In this document: positions 23,983 through 35,100 of the stretch, piece by piece
Layout of the letters: each line of letters starts with the position of its first letter
Numbering within the stretch: position 1 is the first letter of the stretch
NCBI GenBank assembly: GCA_028691315.1
Contig: JAQUZN010000005.1
Span: forward strand, 1 to 54,982
DNA length: 54,982 nt
Direction: 5' to 3'
Source of the DNA: Candidatus Izemoplasmatales bacterium
GTDB lineage: Bacteria > Bacillota_I > Bacilli_A > Izemoplasmatales > Hujiaoplasmataceae
Position numbers and translations under genes: made by a program
The notes under the pieces: generated by a model
Seen by the model: only the letters and a program-made list of their open reading frames with translations
Database searches by the model: none
What the model was told of the DNA's origin: nothing

Positions 23983-25812
23983 ATGATTTCAAGAGAAGAA
24001 ATACTATCAAGACAAAAACGAATCCGTAACTTTTCGATTATCGCCCATATCGACCATGGGAAATCGACACTTGCAGATCGTATCCTCGAAAAAACTGAGT
24101 CTGTATCGATGCGTGATATGAAAAACCAAATTTTAGATTCAATGGATTTAGAAAGAGAACGAGGAATTACTATTAAACTTAACTCTGTTGAACTAAGTTA
24201 TCATGCACTTGATGGTCAAGAATATATTTTTCACTTGATTGATACACCAGGACATGTTGATTTCACTTATGAAGTATCAAGGTCACTTGCTGCCTGTGAA
24301 GGTGCTGTTTTAGTCGTTGATGCATCTCAAGGAATCGAAGCACAAACACTGGCGAATGTTTACCTTGCGCTTGATAATAACTTAGAGATTATACCTGTAA
24401 TTAATAAAATCGATTTGCCATCGGCAGATCCAGAAAAAGTAAGAAAAGAAATTGAGGATACAATTGGACTTGATGCATCTCATGCTATCCTTGCTTCCGC
24501 AAAAGAAGGAATTGGTATCGATGACATCTTAGAAGCAATCGTCGAAATAGTTCCTGCACCTCTTGGAAGTATTGATGAACCATTACAAGCGTTAATCTTT
24601 GATTCCTACTATGACGCTTATCGTGGCGTTATACCACTTATTCGTGTTGTCAATGGAATATTAAAGGTTGGAGATAAAATACGAATGATGGCCACCTCTG
24701 CAGTCTTTGAAGTCAATGATGTTGGCGTCTACCGTCCAAAAGAAGAATCTCGTGAGTTTTTAGCAGCTGGAGATGTTGGTTGGTTAAGCGCAACGATTAA
24801 AAATATTGAAAAAGTTCATGTCGGAGATACTATTACAAGCGATAAAGTTCCAGCCCTAGAAGCAGTACCAGGATATAGAAAGTTAACCCCAATGGTCTAT
24901 TCAGGAATTTATCCAGTTGATGCCGATGATTATCAGGATTTAAAAGAAGCGCTTGATAAATTAAAACTCAGTGATGCATCTTTAATGTTTGAGCCAGAGT
25001 CATCTGAAGCATTAGGATTTGGATTCAGAATTGGGTTTTTAGGAATGCTTCACATGGAAATTTTCCAAGAACGAATTGAGAGAGAATTCCAACAAAATGT
25101 AATTGCGACAGCACCTTCTGTAAATTATCTTGTCAACTTAACCGATGAAACTCAAGTTCACGTTGATAATCCAGCGATGATGCCTCCAATTCAACGAATT
25201 AAATCAATTGAAGAACCTTATGTTAAAGCGACAATTATTTCTCCAAGTGAATATGTTGGAAATATTATGGAAATTTGTCAATATAAACGTGGTGTATTTA
25301 AAGATATGAAATACATCAGCGATATTCGTGTTGAAATCATTTATGAAATGCCATTATCGGAAATCATCTTTGACTTCTTTAATCGATTGAAATCATCCAC
25401 AAAAGGTTATGCTTCTTTTGATTATGAAATGATTGGTTATAGAATTTCGAAACTATTAAAAATCGATATCCTATTAAATAGCGAACCTGTCGATGCTCTT
25501 ACCTTAATTGTTCATCAAGATTTTGCATATGAGCGCGGTAATAAAATATGTGTTAAGTTAAAAGATTTGATTCCAAGACAATTATTTGAAATCCCAGTTC
25601 AAGCAGCAATTGGGACAAAAGTAATTGCTAGAACGAATATAAAAGCAATGCGAAAAGATGTTTTAGCAAAATGCTATGGTGGAGATATTACGCGTAAGAA
25701 GAAACTCCTCGAGAAGCAAAAAAAAGGTAAAAAGCGGATGAAGTCAGTCGGTTCCGTGGAGATTCCTCAAGCTGCTTTCATGGCAATCTTGTCTTTAGAT
25801 TCAGACGATTAA
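23983..25812 (+). CDS. lepA: Elongation factor 4 (LepA)
   Basis: This is a 609-residue translational GTPase that acts on the ribosome in initiation or back-translocation under stress. G1 is [10 protein letters not shown]2 lies within RERGITIK, G3 is DTPGHVDF and G4 is [10 protein letters not shown]. The LepA-specific C-terminal domain ends with [21 protein letters not shown]. The length is typical. GAGGAGG is upstream of ATG. It is monocistronic here, and hemW follows after a terminator, a common Bacillota order. Confidence 0.97.
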   Translation: MISREEILSRQKRIRNFSIIAHIDHGKSTLADRILEKTESVSMRDMKNQILDSMDLERERGITIKLNSVELSYHALDGQEYIFHLIDTPGHVDFTYEVSRSLAACEGAVLVVDASQGIEAQTLANVYLALDNNLEIIPVINKIDLPSADPEKVRKEIEDTIGLDASHAILASAKEGIGIDDILEAIVEIVPAPLGSIDEPLQALIFDSYYDAYRGVIPLIRVVNGILKVGDKIRMMATSAVFEVNDVGVYRPKEESREFLAAGDVGWLSATIKNIEKVHVGDTITSDKVPALEAVPGYRKLTPMVYSGIYPVDADDYQDLKEALDKLKLSDASLMFEPESSEALGFGFRIGFLGMLHMEIFQERIEREFQQNVIATAPSVNYLVNLTDETQVHVDNPAMMPPIQRIKSIEEPYVKATIISPSEYVGNIMEICQYKRGVFKDMKYISDIRVEIIYEMPLSEIIFDFFNRLKSSTKGYASFDYEMIGYRISKLLKIDILLNSEPVDALTLIVHQDFAYERGNKICVKLKDLIPRQLFEIPVQAAIGTKVIARTNIKAMRKDVLAKCYGGDITRKKKLLEKQKKGKKRMKSVGSVEIPQAAFMAILSLDSDD

Positions 25813-25822
25813 ATTAAAAGTT

Positions 25823-25854
25823 AAAGCCATCCATTTGATGGCTTTTGTTTTTTC
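25823..25854 (+). terminator. Terminator of lepA
   Basis: AAAGCCATC-CATTT-GATGGCTTT is a perfect 9-bp stem followed by TGTTTTTTC. Confidence 0.9.
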
Positions 25855-25878
25855 TATAATGAATTAATGTATTTTAAA

Positions 25879-25922
25879 TTGGGTATATCACTGTACTAAT
25901 TATACAATTTATGTTAACATAA
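25879..25922 (+). promoter_or_regulatory. Promoter and palindrome upstream of hemW
   Basis: TTGGGT (25879-25884), an 18-base spacer and TACAAT (25903-25908) are followed at once by the perfect palindrome TTATGTTAACATAA (25909-25922). The palindrome would cover the transcription start, a typical operator position. No regulator gene is adjacent. Confidence 0.55.
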
Positions 25923-25935
25923 TAATGGTGATGAT

Positions 25936-27048
25936 ATGATTAAAGGGCTGTATATTCACATCCCGTTTTGTGAAAATATTTGTACATATTGTGATTTTCC
26001 CAAGATGGTCGCATCTGAAAAATTGCAATATGAATATTTGAATGCGTTGATTATAGAATTGATCCATTACCAAAGTGAGTATCAATCTCTTGAGACAATA
26101 TATATTGGAGGAGGAACACCTTCTTTTTTGAACCAAGAACTTTTACAAAAGGTCCTACATGCAATCGATACATATATTGATTTATCTAAAATTAAAGAAT
26201 TTACCATTGAAGCTAATCCAAAAGATGTTAATGAAAACTTTGTAAAACTAATTAAGAAACACCATGTCAATCGCCTTAGTATTGGAATGCAGACAAGTCA
26301 TGTAGGCTTGTTGAAGACCATTGGCAGAAATCATACTTCACAAGATATAAAAAGCGCAATTGATATCTGTCATAAACATAATTTGTATAATATTAATATT
26401 GATATAATATATGCAATTCCAGGAGAAAATGTTTATGAAGTTGCTTCAGATTTACAGTTTGTGTTTTCCTTAAAACCAACACATATTTCTATCTACTCAT
26501 TAATTTTAGAAGAAAAAACAAAGTTATACTTTGACTATACAAAAGGTATAATTACCCTTGTAGATGAAGATACAGAATTTAGAATGGCTAATGTAATTAA
26601 TTCTTTAATGATTGAATCTGGATACATTCAATATGAAATATCAAACTACTCATTGCCTGGTTTCGAATCCAAGCATAACCTTGGATATTGGAATTTAGAG
26701 GAGTATCTTGGCATCGGTATGGGAGCTTCATCACAGTTTGATGGATGTCGTTTTGTAAACCACAAAAGTTTGCATATGTACCTAGAACAAATCATTAAAT
26801 CTTCCACAGGAATTATGTCTGAAGAAGATTTTAATCCAAGACAAGAAACTATTTTGCTTGGGTTAAGAAAAAAAACTGGTGTCTCATTAGCTGATTTCGA
26901 GGCTGTATTTCATCAAACCATTTTTGAAGCTTATCCAGAATTAGAACATTTTATTGATCTAGGATTGCTTCATAAAAATTCGACCCATCTATTTTTAACT
27001 GACAAAGGCATTATGCTAAGCAATCAAGTGTTTCTCAGCCTTTTCTAA
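25936..27048 (+). CDS. hemW: HemW, radical-SAM heme chaperone-like protein
   Basis: This is a 370-residue radical SAM protein. CENICTYC with Cys12, Cys16 and Cys19 binds the 4Fe-4S/SAM cluster. IYIGGGTPSFL and RLSIGMQT are the next HemN/HemW blocks, and a HemW-type C-terminal domain follows. The short length and missing N-terminal extension favour HemW (heme insertion) over HemN (coproporphyrinogen dehydrogenase). The ATG has only a modest GGTGATG SD. xerD starts 9 bases after the stop, with its SD overlapping the stop, so the pair is an operon with deoB. Confidence 0.88.
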   Translation: MIKGLYIHIPFCENICTYCDFPKMVASEKLQYEYLNALIIELIHYQSEYQSLETIYIGGGTPSFLNQELLQKVLHAIDTYIDLSKIKEFTIEANPKDVNENFVKLIKKHHVNRLSIGMQTSHVGLLKTIGRNHTSQDIKSAIDICHKHNLYNINIDIIYAIPGENVYEVASDLQFVFSLKPTHISIYSLILEEKTKLYFDYTKGIITLVDEDTEFRMANVINSLMIESGYIQYEISNYSLPGFESKHNLGYWNLEEYLGIGMGASSQFDGCRFVNHKSLHMYLEQIIKSSTGIMSEEDFNPRQETILLGLRKKTGVSLADFEAVFHQTIFEAYPELEHFIDLGLLHKNSTHLFLTDKGIMLSNQVFLSLF

Positions 27049-27057
27049 GGAGACTAT

Positions 27058-27978
27058 ATGTTAGAAAATCTATTAAAAGAATATATATATTACTTGAAAA
27101 TCACCAAAAATTTATCGAAGAATACGATTAGTTCGTATTCAAACGATTTAAAAGACTATTTGCTTTTTTTAGAAGAAAACTATCATATTAAAAGGATGGA
27201 TCAAGTTCAAAAGGAACACATTATTAATTACGTCAACCGTCTGAAAAGATTAAAAATGGTCCCGAAAAGTATTACAAGAAAATTATCATCAATTCGCTCG
27301 TTTCATCAATATCTCATGATAGAAAAACTAGTTGATGACAATATTGTATTAAAAATTCCAAAACCAAAAACTGAAAAGCATTTGCCTTCGGTCTTAAATA
27401 TAGAAGAAACGACAAGATTAATTGATGCGGCAATTCAAAAGAAGACACCTCTTGATTTGCGAAATCATGCCATGGTTGAACTTGCCTATGGTGCAGGTCT
27501 TCGAGTTTCAGAACTAATAGACTTAAATATATCTGATATTCATTTGAATATGGGACTTGTGAACGTTACTGGTAAAGGTAATAAGGAACGAATAGTTCCT
27601 TTAGGCGAAAAAAGTATTAAGGCAGTTCGCAAGTACATCGTTGAAGGAAGACCTTTCTTACATCCAATTGAACGAGAAGTATTATTTCTTAATAAGTTTG
27701 GAAAAAGAATTAGCAGAATAAGCTTTTATAAAATAATCCGAACTCTTGCCATAAAAGCTAACATTGATAAACCGATTTCACCACATACTTTAAGACACTC
27801 TTTTGCGACTCACTTATTAGAAAATGGTGCAGATTTAAAAGTAGTCCAGGAATTATTAGGACATGAAGACATTATGACAACGGAAAACTATACACATATA
27901 TCTAAAAAACATTTACAGGATGCTTATAACAATGCGCATCCTCGTGCAAATAGAAAAGAGGATTCAAATGAAATATAA
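27058..27978 (+). CDS. xerD: Tyrosine recombinase XerD
   Basis: This is a 306-residue site-specific recombinase that resolves chromosome dimers at dif. The N-terminal SAM-like domain starts at LLKEYIYYLKITKNLSKNT. The catalytic residues are in GAGLRVSEL (Arg), GKGNKERIVPL (Lys), HTLRHSFATHLL (His/Arg), LLGHEDI (His) and NYTHI (Tyr). The following deoB gene supports XerD over XerC, because Bacillus has the same xerD-deoB order. The SD AAGGAG overlaps the hemW stop. The stop overlaps the deoB start by 11 bases. Confidence 0.9.
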   Translation: MLENLLKEYIYYLKITKNLSKNTISSYSNDLKDYLLFLEENYHIKRMDQVQKEHIINYVNRLKRLKMVPKSITRKLSSIRSFHQYLMIEKLVDDNIVLKIPKPKTEKHLPSVLNIEETTRLIDAAIQKKTPLDLRNHAMVELAYGAGLRVSELIDLNISDIHLNMGLVNVTGKGNKERIVPLGEKSIKAVRKYIVEGRPFLHPIEREVLFLNKFGKRISRISFYKIIRTLAIKANIDKPISPHTLRHSFATHLLENGADLKVVQELLGHEDIMTTENYTHISKKHLQDAYNNAHPRANRKEDSNEI

Positions 27979-29146
27979 AAGAATATTTTTAATTGTAATC
28001 GATTCAGTAGGTGTTGGTGAATTGCCAGATGCTGATAAATTTGATGATATTGGTTCAAATACGATTGGTAATCTTGCTAAAGCAACCGGAGGAGTTTATT
28101 TACCAACATTGCAGTCATTTGGCTATGGAAATTTAACAGATATTTTAGGCGTTGAGCCCACCCAAAACCCTAAATCAAATGTTTTAAAAATGGCGGAATT
28201 AAGTAATGGAAAAGACACTCTGACTGGTCATTGGGAAATAATGGGAATTAGAACTGAAATTCCATTTAAAACATTTACCGACACTGGCTTTCCAAAAGAA
28301 TTAATTGATCAATTAGAAAAACTTTCAAACCGAAAAATAGTTGGTAATAAAGCAGCTTCTGGAACTGTAATTTTAGACGAACTTGGACCACATCAAATGG
28401 CCACTGGCGACTTGATAGTTTATACAAGTTCAGACTCAGTGTTACAGATTGCTGCTCATGAGGACATCATTCCACTTGAAGAACTATATGAAATTTGTCA
28501 TAAAGCTAGAGAACTAACAATGCAAGACAAATGGAGAGTTGGCCGAATTATCGCAAGGCCATATATAGGTGATGCTAAAAACGGGTTTAAACGAACACCA
28601 CATAGACATGATTATGCTTTAAGCCCTACAAGTAAAACTGTGTTAAATTACTTAGATGAAGCAAAGTATGATGTTATATCAGTAGGTAAAATAAAAGATA
28701 TCTTCAATGGCTCTGGAATAACAGATCATTACTCAATTGATTCAAATCATGATGGTATGGTAAAAACGATTGCTTTAACTCATAAAGATTTTACAGGGCT
28801 AGCGTTTATTAACTTGGTGGATTTTGATGCTGTATATGGACATCGTCGTGATCCTGTAGGTTATAAAAATGCGATGGAAGAATTTGATCGGGATTTAAAG
28901 ACACTCTTACCAATGCTTAATGCAGATGATTTATTGATGATCACTGCCGACCACGGAAATGATCCTACGTACAAGGGAACTGATCATACAAGGGAGTACA
29001 TTCCATTATTTATCTATAATCAAGATCTAAGAGGTACTAATCTTCCGATTTCCGATACCTTCGCAGATATTTCTGCAACAATTGCAGAAAATTTCAAAGT
29101 TAATAAAACACCTTATGGAAAAAGTTTGTTGAAACAATTAAGATAA
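27968..29146 (+). CDS. deoB: Phosphopentomutase
   Basis: This 392-residue enzyme interconverts (deoxy)ribose 1- and 5-phosphates in nucleoside salvage. It belongs to the alkaline-phosphatase superfamily: VIDSVGVGELPDADKF at the N-terminus carries the first metal ligands, DTLTGHWE the phospho-Thr region, GHRRDPVGY follows, and ADHGNDPTYKGTDHTRE carries the second metal set. The frame extends to 27920, but AGAGGA at 27957-27962 points to ATG 27968. It supplies the substrate of DeoC and works with DeoD; both are encoded near 48 kb. Confidence 0.97.
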   Translation: MKYKRIFLIVIDSVGVGELPDADKFDDIGSNTIGNLAKATGGVYLPTLQSFGYGNLTDILGVEPTQNPKSNVLKMAELSNGKDTLTGHWEIMGIRTEIPFKTFTDTGFPKELIDQLEKLSNRKIVGNKAASGTVILDELGPHQMATGDLIVYTSSDSVLQIAAHEDIIPLEELYEICHKARELTMQDKWRVGRIIARPYIGDAKNGFKRTPHRHDYALSPTSKTVLNYLDEAKYDVISVGKIKDIFNGSGITDHYSIDSNHDGMVKTIALTHKDFTGLAFINLVDFDAVYGHRRDPVGYKNAMEEFDRDLKTLLPMLNADDLLMITADHGNDPTYKGTDHTREYIPLFIYNQDLRGTNLPISDTFADISATIAENFKVNKTPYGKSLLKQLR

Positions 29147-29176
29147 AAAAGGAAGCGAGTATTATCGCTTCCTTTT
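29147..29176. terminator. Bidirectional terminator between deoB and the coiled-coil operon
   Basis: AAAAGGAAGCGA-GTATTA-TCGCTTCCTTTT is a perfect 12-bp stem with A and T tracts on both sides. It can end both convergent transcripts. Confidence 0.92.
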
Positions 29177-29181
29177 ATCTG

Positions 29182-31938
29182 TTATACAGTGATGTTTTTA
29201 GTTTTTACAACAAAATCTTGAGATTTTGTATTTACATTAATTGATTTACTACTTTTTGATTGGATGTTTTTATACATTTTATGATTAATTTTAATCAACC
29301 TTCTTATTTTTTTATCTGTTTTTTGAAGTTTTATATAAGGTTTGTATGATTTAATCAACTTATCAAAATCTAATGACAACGAGCTAATAAATTTCTCGCT
29401 GCTAACAAGAGCTTCTTTATACTCTAAAGTTAAAACATCTGTTTGTTCAATTAATTTTTTTGAGTGTAAAACTTGATCTTGAGCGTAATTGTTCGCGAGT
29501 GTCTGAAGCTCTACATTTATAGCTTTAATTGTAGTTATGTTTTTGGAAGTAACTGAAGTTTTTAATAATTCCTGATTAGCACGTAATTTATATAATTCAT
29601 CATCGTATATTTTAATCTCAGATAAATATTGTTCTTCAATAGATTTCATTTTTAAAGCGTAACTAGAAGTTACACTTTTTCGTAAAGTAACCAAAGTTTT
29701 CATTGATTTTTGATAATTAGTTAAGCTAGAAATAAATTTAGACTTTGAGAATAGTTTTCGAAATTGATTAATTAAGGTCGAAGAAGCTTCATCTAAAGTC
29801 GATTCAATAAATTTCAGTTTTGAAAAGTATCTATCATTCATATGCTGAATTTTTTGATGAAAATCAACATCACGTGCAACTGACAAGTTTTCAGAGTAAG
29901 AAGTAAATTCTTGATGTTGGTCTGAAGCATCTTGATATAGTTGGCGCATCAGTTTAATGGTTTCATCACGCAAAACAGTTGCTTCAGTAATAGTTTTAAG
30001 GGATTCTTTATCAATTTGAATTATTTTACTTTTTGCAGATACTATCAATTGGTCATTTTTATAATTTTTTTCATATTTATTCAACAATTTTTGGTGATTT
30101 ATTTTTAACGATTCAAGTTTCTTATTAAGAATAAGTTGCTTTTTATTATCTGCAGTTTCTGAGAATAAATGACGGTTCTCATTAATCTTATATTGATAAT
30201 CATCATCGATGTGTTTCTTTTCATCTTCATATTTTTTTGATTTATTTTGTATTAATTCTTCATAATATCTTTTATCTTCACTAGTTGTTGAATTAATGCT
30301 TTCCAATCGATGTTGAAATTCATTTTCGGCTAAATCAATTTGTTCATTTGAAAATTTCATCTGATTCTCAAAAGGAGTTAAGATTTGCTCAGTATTTTCT
30401 GGTGAGTTTTGATTATTATAGGCAGATTGTTTCACTAAAAATGCCATTTCATTTAACAACATGTTTCGGAAATTGGATATTTTTAAATTGTACTCATTTA
30501 AAACTAGTTTGATTTTTAAAGCAGACTCAGAAATATGTGAATGTTTTTTTTCATCAAATCTAAACTGCGATATCATTTTTCCTGAAATCAAAGACTGCCA
30601 CTGCCTGTTAATATTAGCTGTTTCTTGAAGATATGATAAATGAGAGTTAATGGCATTTTCCATTCGTGATATTAACAAGGATTCTTTCTGAACATTAATC
30701 TTTGTTTCGCTATATTTAACTTGGTTGTCGATGATAAAATGATGAATTTCAGTTAGAATTGAAGTAATATCTAACTCTTGAACCAACATTTGCTTTTTAA
30801 CTTCATATATAAGTTTCATCTCAACCTCATTAATTTTGAATTTTGTATTTAACGATTCAATATCAAAATTAATATTGCTTTTAAGTTCTTTATTTGATTG
30901 CAACATGGATAAAACTGTTAAATCTTGTTTGATAATTTTGGAAGAATAATCTCCAATTGCTTGAGCTAAAAACGTATCTTTGTTGATTAAAGATTGGTAT
31001 AAATGCAAGTATTGATCAAGATGGTTAATAATCTTGTTTTTTTCAAGCCGATTTTCAAGCAAGATGAATCTTTTTTCTCTTTCAAAAGGTAAAAGGATAT
31101 TTCTTGCTTTTTTTTCACATCTATTTAAAATTTTCAAGTAATCCTTTGCCTTTTTATACTGTATAAAAAATTTGTTATTTAAAACAGAATCCTTACTTTT
31201 CTTTGAACTTACAACTTTATCTTTGGTTTCATTTAATGACTCTTTATAGTTTTGAAGAAAAGATAAAAGATCAGGAAATTGAACTAACTGATGACTAATT
31301 TGCTTATCTAATATCACGGAATATAACTTTGTGTACTCATTAGATATCATCTCAAGCATTCTTTTATCTTCATTTTCAAAATGCTTTTTATATGTTTCAA
31401 ATTGACGGATTTTATCAGATACTAGTGCTTGAATGTCAATCGAAGTTGGATCAGATTCGGCTGAAAATAATAATTGATTATCAACATAATGTTTCATTTC
31501 TTGTTCGTAGAAGTGGTTGTGTTGTGAAACGAGACGGTTTTTCTTTTTAATAATCTCGGAAATAGAATCATCCATTTTCTTGATTTCTTCATTCAAAGAT
31601 GTAAATAAAGATAATATATCCTCTTGATGGGAATTCAAAATCGAACTAAATTTAGCCGAAAAATCGTAAAACTGTTTAAAAAAAATATCATTGTGATTCA
31701 CACTATTTAAGTAATGATTATGATACGTTTCAAAAAAAGTTGTTTTAAGATTGACGATAGCATTATTTGTAAAATCAACAGCAGTTAAGACGTCGGAAAT
31801 ATCACTGAAATGATATTCTAAGAACGCTTTGTTTTGGTCTTGGACTAGAGTTTCTGTATTTGTAATAATTTCTTGTTTATCGTTCATGTTATACTCATCA
31901 AAATACTTTGTTTGTTTATTTAGTATTAATTTTTTCAT
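29182..31938 (-). CDS. Large coiled-coil protein, unknown function (918 aa)
   Basis: I do not recognise a family. The 918 residues are almost wholly charged helix-forming sequence rich in Lys, Glu, Ser, Asn, Gln and Leu, with heptad-like stretches throughout, few Pro or Gly, no membrane span, no signal peptide and no nucleotide-binding motif. The block QEIITNT near the N-terminus mirrors QDIISNT in the upstream 1152-residue protein, which suggests common descent. Met18 is an alternative start that would align the two. The listed ATG overlaps the small ORF stop (ATGA), with GGAG 13 bases upstream. A cytoskeletal or scaffold role is only inference. Confidence 0.8.
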   Translation of the reverse strand: MKKLILNKQTKYFDEYNMNDKQEIITNTETLVQDQNKAFLEYHFSDISDVLTAVDFTNNAIVNLKTTFFETYHNHYLNSVNHNDIFFKQFYDFSAKFSSILNSHQEDILSLFTSLNEEIKKMDDSISEIIKKKNRLVSQHNHFYEQEMKHYVDNQLLFSAESDPTSIDIQALVSDKIRQFETYKKHFENEDKRMLEMISNEYTKLYSVILDKQISHQLVQFPDLLSFLQNYKESLNETKDKVVSSKKSKDSVLNNKFFIQYKKAKDYLKILNRCEKKARNILLPFEREKRFILLENRLEKNKIINHLDQYLHLYQSLINKDTFLAQAIGDYSSKIIKQDLTVLSMLQSNKELKSNINFDIESLNTKFKINEVEMKLIYEVKKQMLVQELDITSILTEIHHFIIDNQVKYSETKINVQKESLLISRMENAINSHLSYLQETANINRQWQSLISGKMISQFRFDEKKHSHISESALKIKLVLNEYNLKISNFRNMLLNEMAFLVKQSAYNNQNSPENTEQILTPFENQMKFSNEQIDLAENEFQHRLESINSTTSEDKRYYEELIQNKSKKYEDEKKHIDDDYQYKINENRHLFSETADNKKQLILNKKLESLKINHQKLLNKYEKNYKNDQLIVSAKSKIIQIDKESLKTITEATVLRDETIKLMRQLYQDASDQHQEFTSYSENLSVARDVDFHQKIQHMNDRYFSKLKFIESTLDEASSTLINQFRKLFSKSKFISSLTNYQKSMKTLVTLRKSVTSSYALKMKSIEEQYLSEIKIYDDELYKLRANQELLKTSVTSKNITTIKAINVELQTLANNYAQDQVLHSKKLIEQTDVLTLEYKEALVSSEKFISSLSLDFDKLIKSYKPYIKLQKTDKKIRRLIKINHKMYKNIQSKSSKSINVNTKSQDFVVKTKNITV

Positions 31939-32129
31939 ATTCGTAACATCACTCCAAATTTAACTAGGTTGAAAATAGAAAACTGTGGGTGAGTAGATAC
32001 TGAACGAAGAAACCAAAAATGTAAGTATAAACTTTTTGGGGATAAATTAAAATGAACATATCTAGAGGCTTTTATATATATAATTATATTGTTGATGTAA
32101 GCTTTAAAAAGATTATATTTCTTTACCAT
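31935..32129 (-). CDS. Small basic aromatic ORF (64 aa) between the two coiled-coil genes
   Basis: A perfect AAGGAGG (complement of 32135-32141) directly follows the stop of the large upstream gene, and ATG 32129 lies 5 bases on (ATG 32132 is also possible). The product has 64 residues, basic and rich in Tyr, Phe and Ile (NNIIIYIKASRYVHF). It ends in an ATGA overlap with the next gene. It may be a true small protein or a coupling leader for the 918-residue gene. I see no family. The frame stays open upstream to 32192, but that part lies in the previous gene. Confidence 0.5.
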   Translation of the reverse strand: MVKKYNLFKAYINNIIIYIKASRYVHFNLSPKSLYLHFWFLRSVSTHPQFSIFNLVKFGVMLRI

Positions 32130-32142
32130 CATAGCCTCCTTG

Positions 32143-35100
32143 TTAAACATTAATGATTCGATCTTGTTTTTGTTTCGATTTTCTTTCTTCAACGATTATT
32201 TGATTCTTTAGCTGTTTTGATTTTTCAATTGTGTCAGTAAATATATCCCTAGTTTTTAATGAAAGATGATCTTCTAGCTGAATAAACTGTGTATAAGGAT
32301 GATTTAACACTTCATGATTCTGTAATAACTGAGAATTCATTTGAGAACTAAGGAACACTTCGAAATCAGATGTAATATCATGGTTAATACCAACGTATTG
32401 ATTTAAGAAATTATCTTCAGCGTTTGAAATCTTATGATATAATTCCATGTAATCAGAAGGAATTTTTTTCTGAATTTCTTTAATTTTGGTTTGATACTCA
32501 GATTTTAATGCTAAGTTTGATTGCTCAATATTCGAAAACCGACTTAAAATCGAGCTTTTTTTCTCTTTAACAAGATTTGATTTTGTTTCATCCAAAATAG
32601 TGTTATATGTGTCATTCTTCTTAGCAATCACGGATATTTCATATTCAAGAGATGAAAGAGCTGATTTGTAATCTTGATCGTGTGTGCTTTTCATTTGTTC
32701 GATGTCTTTTAGTTCTTCTGAATAAATATTTTTGAGAATGATGTTTATTGAGTCTGGGATTTTCTCATATTGACGGCACTTTAAGTCCAGCGCAATTTGT
32801 GCGTGTAGATAATTAGATTCTAATGTTTTCAAATCTTTAGCAAGTAATTTGTCGTTTTCGTTAATCATTTTTGAAATCTCTGCTTTTAAGAATCGTTGAA
32901 TGGCTAACTCTTTTTTTATAGATTCATCAAGAAGAAGATTCATCTTTTTAATTTTGGTTTTATATAAATCTTCATAGTACTGGATATCAAGGAGTACTTG
33001 TTTCCCTTGTTTTTTTCGATTTCGGTCACCTTTTACAGCTTTTACAATCATATAATCATATTGCAAGTTCAATTTTTTTATCATAATACTAGAACTATAT
33101 TTTATTTTTTCAATGTCTAGTATTTGATTTTCTATTAATGATTTTTCTACATCATTAAGCATTGATTGAATTGTTTTCTCGAATGTATCAATTGTTTCAA
33201 TTTGAATAATCAGAAATTTTTTAATTACACTCATATCATTTTTCTTCTTAAACCTTTTTTTGCTTATTTGATCCAATGCACTTTGAGAGAATAAAACGGT
33301 TTTTTCAATTGTAGACTGAATAATTTTTGTAAACCCATTGAAAAGATGACCGTTTTGAATTTTTTCCAAAACGTTAAATATAGAAGAACTTACTTCTTGA
33401 TATATTTTTATGACTGGACTTTGTAACAATTCTTGACGTAAAAAAGTTTGTTGGGATTCGTCAAGAGGTGAACTTTCAAGAAGAAGAAGATGTCTTTTAA
33501 CAACTTGACCGTGTAAATGAAGTGCTATAGAAAGTTGTTGTGTTAAAACGTAGAATTGATGGTGTATCATTTCTACGTATTGCTTTTTAGTATCAATCTT
33601 TGAGGCAACTTGTGCATAATAAGACTCTAAAAGCCTTCTTCTTGAATGCTCTAGATAGCGAGCATAATAACGAGGGTTATCTTTAGAGTAAAGAACATGC
33701 AAAATCCTTTCTGCATTGACTTTTTGTGTGTCAATCATATCTTGTGCATGCAAAGTAAATTGACTAATTTGTTCTTTAATATTTGATTTTTTCTGTTCAA
33801 ATGCGTTTTGTTCATCAACGAATCGAGAGGAATAATGATAAGATCTACATAGAGTATTTTTTTCCATTTGAACTTTATCTATGCTGTACTGGATATCATT
33901 CATTTTCTTATTACATTCGAAATCCGCATATAAAAGTTCTAAATTTTCTTGATAAGAATTGAGATGAACAGATTGTTCGAGTTCGGATATTTTTTGCAAG
34001 TTATGCATTTTAACCTGAAACAACTCATGATTTAGTTTTAGCAATTCGATATCTTTTCTTAACTTGATAACGGTTTTTTCATTCTCGACTTTATTATGAA
34101 TTTGCTTTAAATTAGAATCATGTTGATGTTCCGCAAAAAAATGGTCGTTTTCTAAATCAAGAAGATATTTATCATAATTCCCCTTGATTTCTATGTCTTC
34201 AATTTTTTTTCGAATATTAGCAATTTCTAATTGACTATTTGATTCTAAAGAAATAATTTCTTTGCTTAAATGATCAATTTTTGTAATCAGGTCAGTCAAT
34301 TGTGAACAAACACTAAAGATTCGTTCCACTAGATTACTTTTATAATCTTCAACGGCATTTGAGTCATCCAAAATTATTTTGATTTTCTGATCAAAAAGCT
34401 TTTGGTTATAAACTAACAAGTCGGTGAGTAGATTGTCTAACTCATCAAAAGACTCATTTGTATAAAAAGAAAAGTTGCTATATAAGTTAATACTGTTTAA
34501 GAAGAACATTGCGGGCATAAAGTATGCAAGTTTAATTTCTTCAACACGTTTAAAAGAGTCAATCTTGATTTTCTTAATTTCGTTTTGATATTTAGAAATT
34601 AATAAATCAGACATTGACTGATTGCGTTTTAACAAATAATCAGCTTTTTTTTGTATTAGTTCATATTGAATAATGTATTTTCTCGTTAATGCATAGTCTG
34701 ATTTTTCATCTGATTCGATGATTTTTTTGCCTACAATTTCTTTTGATGTTTTTAGTTCTTTAATAATCATTTTCTCAAAATTTGATTTTTTTTGATTTAC
34801 ATCATTTATTTGCTTGACAAATTGATGAATAACAGTTTGGTTAATCATTGAATGAGGCTTCTGTCTTTGATGGCTTAGTTTATCAATACGTTCACGTTGT
34901 TTCATATACAAATCAGTTGTACTTTTAAATAAAAAAGACATTCTATTCTTTGTTGAGCGAAGTGTTTCTAGAACTTGAAGAATAGACTCATTCAAAAACT
35001 CAGTTTGATTTTTTGAGTTGTCAGATAATTGCTGTTTTAAATCAGAAAGGACATTTTTAGATTGTTCAATTGAACTCAGCATTTTGCTGGATTGACTACT

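Noticed and set aside
26659-26670. GGTTTCGAATCC resembling a tRNA T-arm
   Set aside because: It lies within the hemW coding frame and no acceptor or anticodon stem can be built around it.
25936-27048. HemN (oxygen-independent coproporphyrinogen III dehydrogenase)
   Set aside because: The protein is short and lacks the N-terminal HemN extension, and its context after lepA is that of HemW.
32130-32192. Longer version (85 codons) of the small ORF between the coiled-coil genes
   Set aside because: The extra codons lie within the end of the 1152-residue gene, whereas the perfect SD sits just before codon 21-22.
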